Counted from the first letter of the stretch, positions 18,301-28,451 are shown. The stretch is DNA of 64,000 nt from Lutibacter citreus (GCF_003260195.1 NZ_QEIH01000003.1:620001-684000); one strand, 5' to 3'. Made by a program: numbers and translations. The notes: generated from the letters alone by a model not told the origin.

Positions 18301-21300
18301 TAGTAGTGGAACTTTAGATCCAAAGGGACATACCATTAACATTGCAGGAGACTGGATAAATAATAGTAGTTTTACAAAAGATAATAGTACTGTTATTTTT
18401 GATGGAAGTGAAGAACAAACAATAACTGCTGTTGTAGGAGAAACATTTTATAATTTAGAATCAAATAATTCCGGATCAGGAATAGTTTCTACAGATGATA
18501 TCCTTGTTACTAATGCGCTTACGTTGACTTCCGGTATTATAAATATGGGAGCATCCAGAATTACGCTTGGTACAAGCGCAACGGAAAAAGGCACATTAAC
18601 TCATACTGCCGGTTATGTAATAGGAGAATTTGAGCGTTGGCTCAATGCAGGAGTGGATGTATATGAATTTCCGGTAGGAAGTACCCTGTATGATAGGTCA
18701 GCTTTTTTTACAAATGACGGCACAGCTTTCGGATCTTTAATAATTAAATTTGTTGAAGAGTATCCAGAAAATATTACAACACCTCCTTTGGTTGATGGCT
18801 CCGTAAATCTATACAATCTATTTTCTGAGGGCTATTGGGATGTACAACCCTCAAATGGTCTTGCAACCGGGACTTTAGGAACTTCTCTTTTTTTAACCGG
18901 TAACGGATTTACTTCTCATACCATCGGTGCTCAAACCAGATCTGTTTACAGATCAAACTCCAGTGCTAATTGGGCTGTTAAAGGTTCAACCGCCGGAAAT
19001 ATGGGGAATGAAATCCGTCGTTCAGGCATTCCAAGTACAAGCCAATCGGGACAGTGGGCACTCGCCGATAATACAAATTGTACGGCACCAATAGCACCGG
19101 TTATTTCCGGTAGTAATGTAGTTTGCAACAATACTTCAGGGGAAACTTATTCTGTTACTGATAATAGCGATATCTATACTTGGACCGTTACGGGTGGTGC
19201 AATTATGGCCGGGCAGGGAACAAACTCCATTACAATTAACTGGGGTGCCACGGGTATGTTAGGAAGTGTTGAAGTTGTTGCAAGCAATGTTTGTACAAGC
19301 ACACCATCTGTCCTCTTTCCTGTAACTATTGGTCCTTTGCCAACCTCTATAATTACAGGAAAAACTGCTGTTCCAGATTATACTACCGGAGAACCTTATT
19401 CTGTTGTAAATGAAACAGGATATACGTATACCTGGACTATAACTGGAGGTACTATTGCCAGTGGTCAGGGAACTAACTCTATTACTGTTAATTGGGACGC
19501 AGCAGGCAATGGTAATTTAAGTGTGGTTGGCTCAAATGGCTGCGGTACTTCTACAGCAATGGATATTGATATTATTATCTATTATTTCATCGAATCAAGA
19601 CGATCAGGAAATTATGATACGAGGTGGACTTGGATTACCAGATCTGTCCCAGACCCTGCGGATGCTATCCGCATTATGTCAACGCATACGGTAACATTAC
19701 GAGATGACGAGTCAATTGCTATGCTTGAGATAAGACCTCCCGGTACATTGAATTTAAATAGTAACAATTTTACCGTTACTGGAGATGTAAACATAGATGG
19801 AACTGCAACTGGTACCGGAGATCTGATTCTTTCGGGTAACAATATAGAAATTGATGGGGTTGGATCTATTGAAAATATAGGGGACCTTATTATCACGTTT
19901 GGAGAAAATACGATATTATCATCTGCAGCTCTTAGCAAATCCAATGGTGATGTAAAAATAGAAAGTGACTTGACCTTGACAAATAACGGAGTTTTAATAC
20001 TAGATGGTTCACTTATTGGCGGAAACGATGATTCGAGATTTATAAATGCAGACTATGCAACACTTAATATATCGGGAACTCTTCTAAACAAGGGAATTCT
20101 AGTTTCATCCGCCAATTCGAATACTGTAAATTATACAGGTCTTTTAGATCAAGATATTTTTCCTACAGCCTACTATCATCTTGGAGCATCTGGTAATGGT
20201 ATTAAATCACTAAGTGCAAACGTTTATATAAACGGAGAACTGCATATTTCAGATACTGCCAGCCTGGATGTAACAGCTTTAGATTATACAATCAATATAG
20301 CCGGAAACTGGACAAATACCAGTATTCATACCGACCCATTCGTAGAGCATACTTCCTCCGTTACTTTTGATGGAACAGAATTACAAACCTTAACCGCCAC
20401 CAGCGTTGAAACCTTTTATAATCTAATAATAAATAACACAAGTGCTGAAGGAGTTATTTTAGCGAGCCCAGTAACTGTAAACAATCAGTTTACCTTAACG
20501 CAGGGTATAGTTACCTTAGGTGCTGATAATCTTATTGGGGATATTAGCCCAATCGTTTTAAACGGAGGTACACTCAGTACTGGCTCAATAATAGGTTATT
20601 CGGATAATGTAGGTACCCTAAACCTAACTGAAAACTCCACTATTGCCTTAGGCACAGGTGATCATTCATTAACATTTACCGCTAGCGATGCATTAACTTG
20701 GACATCTGGTAAAGGTATTACCATAACTGGCTGGACAGGAAATTATGACGGTACAAGCGGAACAGCTGGGCAAATCTTTGTTGGAAATTCAGCAACCGAT
20801 TTAACAGCTGCCCAGCTAGATCAAATTCAGTTTTACGATGGCACTTCCTATTATAAAGCAAGTATTCTTGCTACAGGAGAAGTAGTTCCAATTGGAATGT
20901 TAAGAATAATCAACACCAATGCCATATCTAGCTCTTCATTTTGTTCAGGTACTGCCGTTTCAATTCCTTATTCTATTTCAGGAATCTTTAACGCAGGAAA
21001 CATATTCACGGCCCAATTATCTGATGCCAGTGGTAGCTTTGCTACACCTGTATCCATAGGGACTTTGTCATCAACCACTGGAGGAACCATTTCTGGAACT
21101 ATTCCATTAACCACATCCATTGGAACAGCTTACCGGATTAGGGTGGTTAGTAGTGATCCTGTAATTACAGGAGCAAAAAACGCAATTGATATATCCATAA
21201 ATGCGATTCCAATAATTACTGATGACGCTCCAGTAAAACTCTGCAAGAATAGTATACAACATATTAATACAACTGTATGTGGAGGAAGTGGCAATTATTC

Positions 21301-24300
21301 TTATTTATGGGAGGTAATAACAGCAGGCGCTTCGAGTCTCTTTATTCCCGGATCTACAACAAATGATTATATATGGCTAGACGGTTATTATCTTGATGTT
21401 GGCACTTACGATTACAAGTTAACCGTTACTGATATAGACTTGGGCAATGAGACAATAAAAAATTACTCTGTAACCATTAAACCCGCACCAACAATTACCG
21501 GGACAACACCCGGATTAAGAATAGGAACAGGAACAGTTGTACTTGGTGCTACAGCATCTAGTGGTACTATTAACTGGTATGCCGCATTAACAGGTGGAAG
21601 TTCATTGGGGACAGGCACAAGCTTCACAACGCCATATATTTCATCAACTACAATATATTACGTGGACGTTACTGATAATGATTGTACTACACAAAGAACT
21701 TCAGTTACCGCAACCATTAAATCTTCAAACTACTGTGATGCAGGGTCTAGCCACCCCTCTTATGAACATATATCTCAGGTTCAGGTAGGTTCAATTGATA
21801 ATAGCTCTGGTGTTGATGCAAGTGGATATTCAGATTATACCAGTATTTCTACCAATATGACCATTGGTACAGGATATTCAATCACAGTCACAAATGAAAA
21901 TTCATATCCAGGAGACCAATGTGGAATTTGGGTGGATTGGAATAAGGATGGGGATTTTTCAGATGCCAATGAAACAATTACATCTTTAGGAGGCCCAGCT
22001 TCATTTACCTCAACCATAACTCCTCCAGCAGGGGCCTCATTAGGAACAACCCGATTGAGAATTCGGATAATTTTTGATGAAACATTGAGTTCATGTGATG
22101 ACTCGTATTACGGTGAAGTGGAAGATTATAGCATAAATGTAATACCAGCAACGTCTATCACTACAGGAACAATTTCTCCAATAACGTATTGTTCAGGGGC
22201 ATCAGTTAGTGTACCATTTACCATTACAGGAACCTTTACGGCAGGGAATGTTTTTACGGCTCAACTGTCAGATGCCAGTGGTAGCTTTGCATCGCCTGTG
22301 GCTATTGGAACTTTAACAACAACTACAGATGGCATTCCAATTTCAGCAACCCTTCCGATAGGCACATCAATAGGAGCAGGTTACCGCATTCGTGTGGTGA
22401 GCAGTACTCCTGTAGCATCAGGAACTGATAACGGAAGTGATATTTCGATTATTACAACTCCAACAATTACAGTAGGTGTGTTGAGTGGCTTCGGATATCA
22501 GGCACTTAACACAACTTCATCCGAAAAGAGCTACACTATTACCGGAAGTAATTTAACAACGAACATAGTAATTTCACCCCCTCCCGGATTTGAGATTTCA
22601 ACCATTTCAGGTTCAGGATATAGTTCAACACCAATCAGTTTAACACCAAGTTCCGGAAATATAAATCAGACCATATATGTTGTTTTTCATCCTACAGTAA
22701 CTCAGGCATATTCCGGAAATATTATAAATTCTCATACAAACTCTTGTGAGACAATACAAAATGTAGCCATTTCGGGCAAATCTGTAGTTGTTGCTTACTG
22801 CACACCTACAGTTAATACTGGTGCTGCTGGTTCAATAACAAATGTGAATTTCCAATCAATTGACAGAACATCTGCACAAGAAACCTGGGGAGATTATTCA
22901 GCTACATATTTTACCAATGTAACAGCTGAAAGCTCTTACCCTTTAACTTTAGATGTATCAATTACTAATAGTTTTAATCATAATGTTTATGTCTGGTTCG
23001 ATTGGAATCAGGATAGTGTTTTTGTTATTGGAGAAAGGATTTCCTTGGGATCATACAATTCAAACAGTACCTTATCTCAGTCTATTTCGGTTCCGGCAGG
23101 AGCTACATTAGGTGCAATCAAGATGAGAGTAGCAATATCAGCTAATACTGATCCGGATCCATGTGGTCCTTTTGGTTATGGTGAAGTTGAAGATTATGGG
23201 CTTAATATTTTATCTCCTTGCGGTAGTCCAATTCCAACAATAATAGGAACCACGCCAGGTTCAAGGCCAGAAACCGGAACGGTTGTACTTGGTGCCACTG
23301 CATCGGCGGGTACTATTAACTGGTACGCGAACTCTACCGGAGGAAGTTCATTGGGAACGGGTACGAGCTTTACAACACCATCTATTTCAACAACTACAAC
23401 CTATTATGTTGATGCTACTGGTGTGTGTGGTACAACAGCTTCGCGTACGGTAATTACTGCTACAATAGGCTCACCTTGTATCGGAAATGCAATAGCTGTT
23501 ACTTCTCAAACTGGAATTACGAATTCAGACTATGCACTTGATGCTTCCGATGGTAATGGTGCTGAACTTTGGGATTTAAACGACCAATTGGTTCTTGATT
23601 TAACGGGCAGTGATTTAATATCCTCTGGCGAAACCCTAGATATAATATGGCGAAGAGCTGCAGGCACCACGGATAATCCTGCGATCCGTGTAGAGATATC
23701 AAATGATAATTCGAATTGGACAACTGTTAATACGTATACTGTTACAAGTTTAACATTTACCACACAAAGTATAATACTAAGCATAAATACACGCTATATC
23801 AGGTTCACCGACACCAACGTATATAATCTCGATTTAGATGCCGTTACTTTTACAACAATGGCATCTCTATTAAGCATTACATGTCCTCCGGCTATAAGTG
23901 GATTCACGAATCCTGCAAGCGGATTGATAACAGAATATCCTTTTAACGAAACTTCGGGAACAAGTGCTATGGATGTTATTGGAGGGCAAAATGGTACCCT
24001 TACCAATGGCCCGTCATGGAATACCGGAAATTATGATAATGCTGTTCATTTTGATGGGTTCAATGATTATGTATCACTCCCCAACGGTATTGTTAGTTCT
24101 TTATCAGGAGATTATTCAATTTCCACATGGGTAAATCTGGACAGCTCGGCCGATGAATGGCCACGTATTTTTGATTTTGGGACAGGTACCACTAATTACA
24201 TGTTTTTAACACCCCGAAATGGAACTACTGATGTAATCAGGTTTGCAATCACAACCCCCAGTAGTGGTGGTGAGCAAATAATAGACGGAAATGCATTTTT

Positions 24301-27025
24301 ATCTTCAGGAATTTGGCACCAGGTTGTAGTAACTTTTAGTGGAAACACCGGAACACTTTATGTTGACGGAGCAAGTGTAGGTACTAATAACGCAATTACT
24401 TTAAAACCCTCTGATTTAGGAAATACAGATCAAAACTATATTGGAGAATCACAATGGCCGGATCCAGCCTTAGATGGTAGAATTGATGAATTTAGAATTT
24501 ATAATAAAGCTTTAACAAGTGGTGAAGTTTCAACTTTATATACTGCCACCGAATGTGAAATTTCTGCAGATCTTGGTTCAGGTACGATCGGAACTCCAAC
24601 GGTTTCTGGTGGATGTGGTGCGGTAACACTAACAAACAATGCAAGTTATCCACTGCCTTTGGGTGTAAATACAATAACCTGGACTGCCACTGATGGTGCC
24701 GGCACTGTTGCCACTTGTGATCAGTCTGTTACAGTAGTGGCATCTGGCACAACCGAGTTTACGGGTACGCTTGTAAATCAATGTTTAATCAATACAACTT
24801 ATACATTAACCGGTGGTTCGCCCGCAGGTGGAACGTACAGCGGAACCGGAGTTTCAGGAACAAATTTTGATGCTTCTGTTGCAGGAAATGGTACGCATAC
24901 AATCACTTATACATATACCTATACTTATGCTGATGGAAATAGTTGTTCCGTTTCAGCAACAAATAATATAACAGTTGGAGTTTGTGTAAACAAATGGAAA
25001 GGAACGATTAGTAATGACTGGAATACAAGTGGTAACTGGACAAATAATATAGTACCGGCTACAAATGCTAATATAATATTTGATGACGCTCCAACAAACC
25101 ATTGTCTATTGGATCAGGACCGATCGGTAACCGACATTACAAACAATCAGGCAACATACCGAATGGTAACCAATGGTTTTAAACTCACTGTGAAAGGAAA
25201 TTTGAATTTTTCAAACGGAGCACAGATTGATGCTTCGGTTGCAAACTCATCACTTGAATTTACAGGTTCTTCAGTTCAATCTATTCCGGCAGGAACTTTT
25301 TATAATAACGAAGTTTATAATTTGTTTGTGAATAATGTATATAATGTAGAATTAAATGGTAGCTTAAATTTATTAAATACTCTAACAGTGACTTCCGGTT
25401 TATTAGATGCAGTAAGCAATTCACCTACATTTATATATGGTGGATCTGTTTTGCAATCAATAGAAAACAATCAGTTTTTAAATGAATCTATTTATAATTT
25501 AACAGTTGACAATACAATTGGCGCTAGTTTAAATACAAATTTTAGTATTAGTAATTCACTTTTAATTAATACAGGTAAACAGTTCTTAATTAATCCTACA
25601 ATAGAGTTAACTGTAAACGGATCTATTGTAAACAGCGCAGGAAACAGCGGCTTGATATTAAAATCATCTGATATAGGAACAGCTTCCCTAATTCATAATA
25701 CAAATAATGTAACTGCCACTGTTGAAAGATATATAAGCGGAGCTGCGGAGGATTGGCATTTCTTGTCATCTCCAATTTCAAATCAAACTATAGCAAGTTC
25801 AAATTGGGTACCTAATGGAACTTATGGAAATGGAATGGGTTATGATATGTATGTTTGGGATGAGCCAACACCTTGTTGGGTGTATCATGATGGATCATCA
25901 ACACCTAGTTGGGCCCTAATACATCCACAAACTGATTTTATTCCTGGTAGAGGTTATTTGTATTCTGTACAAGCAATAAATCCAACCAAGGAGTTTAAAG
26001 GCGATTTAAATAATGGTATTATTAGTTATCCCATTACAGCAAATAATATTGTAGACACATCATTAACTGGGTTTAATTTAATTGGTAACCCATACCCTAC
26101 TTCAATTGATTGGACAGCTAGTTCTGGATGGACACGTTCTAATTTAATCAATTCAGGAGCCATTGATGCGTTTGATATGTGGATATGGAATCCCAGTGTT
26201 AGTAATTATGGAGTTTTTAATTCTGATGGTACAACAGGTACAAATTCAGTAACTCAGTATATTGCTCCTATGCAAGGCTTTTTTGTTAGAGCTGTTAGTA
26301 ACTCTAATATTGTAATGACAAATGAAATTAGAGTACATAATGGAGCAAATAAATGGTTGAAACCAACTAATAGTAGATCTAAAAGGATTAAAGTTAAAAT
26401 AGCTTCTAATTCGAAATTTGGTTCTGATGAAATTTTATTGTTATTTGGGAGTTCATCAAATCAATCAGGAGCAGCTAAACTTTATAGTACCATTAAAACC
26501 GCTCCTTCTGCATATATAAAAAATGGAAATGAAGAGTTATCGGTAGAATATTTAACAAATACTATTGACAATCCATTTGTTCCTGTTTTCTTTAAACCAG
26601 GTCATGAAGGTGATTACGAATTTGAAATTGATTTAGATTATAGCTATTTTGACTACGTATACTTAGAGGATAAAAAAACAAAGACTTTTCATAATTTAAT
26701 TGAAAACCCTATATATAAATTTAACGCATCAGAAGATGATAATTTTAGTAGGTTTATATTACATTTCACACCTCTAGAATCAACTCTTAAAGAAAACATT
26801 ACTCCTTATATTTATTATGATGGTGTTAATATTATTGTAGATTTAACTCTAGTAAAGAAAAAAACAGATATTTCTATTTATGATATGCTTGGTAAGCTAT
26901 TATTACAAACTAAAGTTTCTGGAGGAGAGATTCACAAACTTTCGGTAAGTAAAACAAATCAAGTTTTAATTGTTAAAGCAAAAAATGTTCAAAATTCAAT
27001 AAATAAAAAAATAGTTATTTATTAA
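15299..27025 (+). CDS. Giant multidomain surface adhesin, probable type IX secretion cargo (3908 aa)
   Basis: Signal peptide (1-31, ends GSA-Q). By eye the order is: N-terminal unknown (32-140); Ig-like (141-255); jelly-roll-like (255-420); PKD-like (421-516); beta-helix-like repeats (518-1260); two PKD-like domains (1261-1428); second beta-helix block (1430-1868); Ig-like (1868-1968); PKD-like (1968-2061); Ig_7-like (2061-2142); GEVED (2143-2281); Ig-like (2286-2388); Ig-like (2388-2500); second GEVED (2500-2639); second Ig_7 (2640-2727); galactose-binding-like (2728-2855); LamG/concanavalin-like (2876-3083); HYR-like (3083-3149); more beta modules (3149-3685). The last ~75 residues (DISIYDMLGKLLL ... 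KKIVIY) resemble the type A sorting domain used by type IX secretion, although the usual Gly-x-Tyr is not seen. The core is much richer in G+C than the ends. It is the last gene of the cluster. Confidence 0.85.
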   Translation: MKTGITYKPFKNFKLLTFIIIIVFLSKVGSAQPFTVDLDINSQATGLSAVTACGSDWTFSFTQSAYNFSIIEVYDNGIGITDTWGTNTGCVYTNWGAGIMISLLGTYAVDTKIYATITTSPSKTLTFSLTPPTCTTPLITASTSALTGFNYSEGSGPSASQNFTISGSDLTGTGNITVTGSTNYEVSTDNTTFSSSAAYPYASGIITGQPATVYVRLKSGLTANDYNGETITFSGGGLTAPPTVSNSGAVTINITNPCTNTILDQFNAQAFNLNNGNVNWETNWSELGESDGATLGNVFIDTGSSFLKFYDAGFGASREANLISTCTATLTFDFESVDNGNDYFIVEASSNGGTNYTQLEEIQPVGSTGNETFRQVSKSYLLENFISLTSDVVVRFRISAGYANAVGQYASVDNVQIQYCENPTITDDAPSQICQNTIQMVTPTVSGGSGNYSYLWEVITAGASSLFVPGSTTNDVIWLTSYPLAAGTYEYQLTVTDIDWGCQTVKSYSVTILNGSIWTGDVSTDWNDSGNWFCGFIPDLSLDIQIPNVANKPILSSGSIGAAKNIEIDNGSSLSVIGNTIQIAGTITNNGTFTASAGTVEMKGSAAQSIEANTFVGNTINGLIINNPAGVTLQGALNISGSTTISEGILTLGASEVIADNSAITLNGGTFSTGTTTGFNETVGTLTLSENSTIALGTGAHTLTFAASNGVSWTSDKRITISGWAGPYDGTSGTAGQLFIGTSATGLTTTQLAQMRFYDGTYYYPAKILATGEVVAGGIITSVRSSRWNRKQTWDCRCVPGPDDYVVIAGHTVTLVEDEEITDINITSEGILTGNKKLTITSNLTINGAITDKVKIDMIGVNTISGNGIINGGDVTLIGGDKTITTGTKIDNSAAASLSTISIESGVTVFNNGSWISGAKIKGEDATSKWVQGINSTLKAGNDLLSTGKLYASASGNTIDYFEDGKGKIKTAEGAYYNLSISGADEKELEADIDINGNLNISSGTLDPKGHTINIAGDWINNSSFTKDNSTVIFDGSEEQTITAVVGETFYNLESNNSGSGIVSTDDILVTNALTLTSGIINMGASRITLGTSATEKGTLTHTAGYVIGEFERWLNAGVDVYEFPVGSTLYDRSAFFTNDGTAFGSLIIKFVEEYPENITTPPLVDGSVNLYNLFSEGYWDVQPSNGLATGTLGTSLFLTGNGFTSHTIGAQTRSVYRSNSSANWAVKGSTAGNMGNEIRRSGIPSTSQSGQWALADNTNCTAPIAPVISGSNVVCNNTSGETYSVTDNSDIYTWTVTGGAIMAGQGTNSITINWGATGMLGSVEVVASNVCTSTPSVLFPVTIGPLPTSIITGKTAVPDYTTGEPYSVVNETGYTYTWTITGGTIASGQGTNSITVNWDAAGNGNLSVVGSNGCGTSTAMDIDIIIYYFIESRRSGNYDTRWTWITRSVPDPADAIRIMSTHTVTLRDDESIAMLEIRPPGTLNLNSNNFTVTGDVNIDGTATGTGDLILSGNNIEIDGVGSIENIGDLIITFGENTILSSAALSKSNGDVKIESDLTLTNNGVLILDGSLIGGNDDSRFINADYATLNISGTLLNKGILVSSANSNTVNYTGLLDQDIFPTAYYHLGASGNGIKSLSANVYINGELHISDTASLDVTALDYTINIAGNWTNTSIHTDPFVEHTSSVTFDGTELQTLTATSVETFYNLIINNTSAEGVILASPVTVNNQFTLTQGIVTLGADNLIGDISPIVLNGGTLSTGSIIGYSDNVGTLNLTENSTIALGTGDHSLTFTASDALTWTSGKGITITGWTGNYDGTSGTAGQIFVGNSATDLTAAQLDQIQFYDGTSYYKASILATGEVVPIGMLRIINTNAISSSSFCSGTAVSIPYSISGIFNAGNIFTAQLSDASGSFATPVSIGTLSSTTGGTISGTIPLTTSIGTAYRIRVVSSDPVITGAKNAIDISINAIPIITDDAPVKLCKNSIQHINTTVCGGSGNYSYLWEVITAGASSLFIPGSTTNDYIWLDGYYLDVGTYDYKLTVTDIDLGNETIKNYSVTIKPAPTITGTTPGLRIGTGTVVLGATASSGTINWYAALTGGSSLGTGTSFTTPYISSTTIYYVDVTDNDCTTQRTSVTATIKSSNYCDAGSSHPSYEHISQVQVGSIDNSSGVDASGYSDYTSISTNMTIGTGYSITVTNENSYPGDQCGIWVDWNKDGDFSDANETITSLGGPASFTSTITPPAGASLGTTRLRIRIIFDETLSSCDDSYYGEVEDYSINVIPATSITTGTISPITYCSGASVSVPFTITGTFTAGNVFTAQLSDASGSFASPVAIGTLTTTTDGIPISATLPIGTSIGAGYRIRVVSSTPVASGTDNGSDISIITTPTITVGVLSGFGYQALNTTSSEKSYTITGSNLTTNIVISPPPGFEISTISGSGYSSTPISLTPSSGNINQTIYVVFHPTVTQAYSGNIINSHTNSCETIQNVAISGKSVVVAYCTPTVNTGAAGSITNVNFQSIDRTSAQETWGDYSATYFTNVTAESSYPLTLDVSITNSFNHNVYVWFDWNQDSVFVIGERISLGSYNSNSTLSQSISVPAGATLGAIKMRVAISANTDPDPCGPFGYGEVEDYGLNILSPCGSPIPTIIGTTPGSRPETGTVVLGATASAGTINWYANSTGGSSLGTGTSFTTPSISTTTTYYVDATGVCGTTASRTVITATIGSPCIGNAIAVTSQTGITNSDYALDASDGNGAELWDLNDQLVLDLTGSDLISSGETLDIIWRRAAGTTDNPAIRVEISNDNSNWTTVNTYTVTSLTFTTQSIILSINTRYIRFTDTNVYNLDLDAVTFTTMASLLSITCPPAISGFTNPASGLITEYPFNETSGTSAMDVIGGQNGTLTNGPSWNTGNYDNAVHFDGFNDYVSLPNGIVSSLSGDYSISTWVNLDSSADEWPRIFDFGTGTTNYMFLTPRNGTTDVIRFAITTPSSGGEQIIDGNAFLSSGIWHQVVVTFSGNTGTLYVDGASVGTNNAITLKPSDLGNTDQNYIGESQWPDPALDGRIDEFRIYNKALTSGEVSTLYTATECEISADLGSGTIGTPTVSGGCGAVTLTNNASYPLPLGVNTITWTATDGAGTVATCDQSVTVVASGTTEFTGTLVNQCLINTTYTLTGGSPAGGTYSGTGVSGTNFDASVAGNGTHTITYTYTYTYADGNSCSVSATNNITVGVCVNKWKGTISNDWNTSGNWTNNIVPATNANIIFDDAPTNHCLLDQDRSVTDITNNQATYRMVTNGFKLTVKGNLNFSNGAQIDASVANSSLEFTGSSVQSIPAGTFYNNEVYNLFVNNVYNVELNGSLNLLNTLTVTSGLLDAVSNSPTFIYGGSVLQSIENNQFLNESIYNLTVDNTIGASLNTNFSISNSLLINTGKQFLINPTIELTVNGSIVNSAGNSGLILKSSDIGTASLIHNTNNVTATVERYISGAAEDWHFLSSPISNQTIASSNWVPNGTYGNGMGYDMYVWDEPTPCWVYHDGSSTPSWALIHPQTDFIPGRGYLYSVQAINPTKEFKGDLNNGIISYPITANNIVDTSLTGFNLIGNPYPTSIDWTASSGWTRSNLINSGAIDAFDMWIWNPSVSNYGVFNSDGTTGTNSVTQYIAPMQGFFVRAVSNSNIVMTNEIRVHNGANKWLKPTNSRSKRIKVKIASNSKFGSDEILLLFGSSSNQSGAAKLYSTIKTAPSAYIKNGNEELSVEYLTNTIDNPFVPVFFKPGHEGDYEFEIDLDYSYFDYVYLEDKKTKTFHNLIENPIYKFNASEDDNFSRFILHFTPLESTLKENITPYIYYDGVNIIVDLTLVKKKTDISIYDMLGKLLLQTKVSGGEIHKLSVSKTNQVLIVKAKNVQNSINKKIVIY
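16640..16723 (+). repeat. Segmental duplication copy 1 inside the giant adhesin gene
   Basis: 84 bases that match 21284-21367 with three mismatches. They encode the YSYLWEVITAGASSLF part of a PKD-like domain. Near identity at DNA level points to recent duplication or gene conversion. Confidence 0.9.
21284..21367 (+). repeat. Segmental duplication copy 2 inside the giant adhesin gene
   Basis: Partner of 16640-16723 (three mismatches in 84 bases). The flanking parts of the two PKD-like domains are clearly more diverged, so the identical block is shorter than the domain. Confidence 0.9.
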
Positions 27026-27201
27026 AGTCTAATTTTAAACTGTAGCTTCGTGTAAATCAATTTGAATCTTTAATATTACGTGAGAAATTTAGCTTTTAAT
27101 ATCTAAATTTATAAAGTTTTAATATTTGGTGCTTTAAGCTATAAGTCTTCTTATTGTTAAATAAGAATATTATTTTAATAATGTTAACTGATTTACAGTT
27201 T

Positions 27202-27250
27202 AAAACATAAAAAAAGCCTTTCAAAATTTGAAAGGCTTTTTTTATGTTTT
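27202..27250. terminator. Strong bidirectional terminator between the adhesin gene and ackA
   Basis: A palindrome with stem AAAGCCTTTC/GAAAGGCTTT, flanked by A-tract and T-tract and by AAAACAT/ATGTTTT outer arms. It separates the convergent adhesin and acetate kinase genes. Confidence 0.9.
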
Positions 27251-27260
27251 AAAATTTAAT

Positions 27261-28451
27261 CTAATTTATTAAGTTAAAAGACTGATTTGCAATCTCTAAC
27301 TCTTCATTAGTTGGAATTACTAATATTTTAACTTTAGAATTTTCAGCTTGTACTTCTACTAATTCTTTTGCTTTAACATCATTTTTTTCATCATCTAAAA
27401 CAATTCCAAAAAAGTCTAAATCATCACAAACCTTTTTTCTTAAAGTTCCTGAATTTTCACCAACACCAGCTGTAAATACAATTGTATCTATACCTTTTAA
27501 AGTAGCAATATAACTTCCTAAATATTGTTTAATTCTGTAAGTTGCCATATCTAAAGCTAACTTACATTTTTCATCACCTTTTATTGCTTCAGCTTCAATA
27601 TCTCTGTAATCAGATAATCCATCAGTTAAACCAATCATTCCACTTTTATGTTGTAATAAGCTATTTACGTCATCTAAATTATAGCCTAAATTATTTACTA
27701 AATGAAATATAATAGAATGATCAATATCTCCACTTCTACTTCCCATAATTAAACCAGCATTTGGTCCAAATCCTAAAGAAGTATCAATACTTTTACCATC
27801 TTTAACTGCTGTCATACTGCATCCACCACCTAAATGAATAGTAATAATTTTAGAACTATTTTCTTTTCCTAAATGCTTTATAGCTGTTTCAGCAACATAT
27901 TTATGACTAGTACCGTGAAAACCATACTTACGAATATTATGTTCTTCTAAAAACACATTTGGAATAGCATATTTATAAGCTTCAACAGGCATTGTTTGAT
28001 GATATGCTGTATCAAAAACTGCAATTTGTTTTGCTTCTGGAAAAATTTCTTCAGCAACAACAATACCTTCGTAATTAGCTGGATTGTGCAAAGGAGCTAA
28101 AGAAAATAACTCTTTAATTTCTGTTTTAACCTTCTCATCAATAACAACTGTTTTAGAAAAAGTACTTCCACCATGAACTACTCTATGTCCCACTGCTGAA
28201 ATTTCAGAAGTAGATTTTATAACTCCTGTTTCTTCATCTAATAAAAATTTAACCACTTTTTCTAAACCAACTTTATGGTCTGAAATTCTACATACTCTAT
28301 CAACTTTATGATCATTTGATTTATAATGTATTTCTGGGTTATTTAATCCTATTCGTTCTACTAATCCTGAACAAATTACTTCTTTTGAAGGCATATTAAA
28401 TAATTGATATTTAATAGATGAACTTCCTGAATTTATAACTAAAATTTTCAT
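27261..28451 (-). CDS. ackA: Acetate kinase
   Basis: Converts acetyl phosphate and ADP to acetate and ATP, the second step of acetate overflow. 396 residues, normal length. Family signatures are present: MKILVINSGSSSIKY at the N-terminus (phosphate-binding), GHRVVHGG near residue 127, and YGFHGTSHKYV near residue 171 with the catalytic histidine region. Its start codon overlaps the pta stop codon by one base (TAATG), so the two are translated from one message. A strong terminator follows. Confidence 0.98.
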   Translation of the reverse strand: MKILVINSGSSSIKYQLFNMPSKEVICSGLVERIGLNNPEIHYKSNDHKVDRVCRISDHKVGLEKVVKFLLDEETGVIKSTSEISAVGHRVVHGGSTFSKTVVIDEKVKTEIKELFSLAPLHNPANYEGIVVAEEIFPEAKQIAVFDTAYHQTMPVEAYKYAIPNVFLEEHNIRKYGFHGTSHKYVAETAIKHLGKENSSKIITIHLGGGCSMTAVKDGKSIDTSLGFGPNAGLIMGSRSGDIDHSIIFHLVNNLGYNLDDVNSLLQHKSGMIGLTDGLSDYRDIEAEAIKGDEKCKLALDMATYRIKQYLGSYIATLKGIDTIVFTAGVGENSGTLRKKVCDDLDFFGIVLDDEKNDVKAKELVEVQAENSKVKILVIPTNEELEIANQSFNLIN

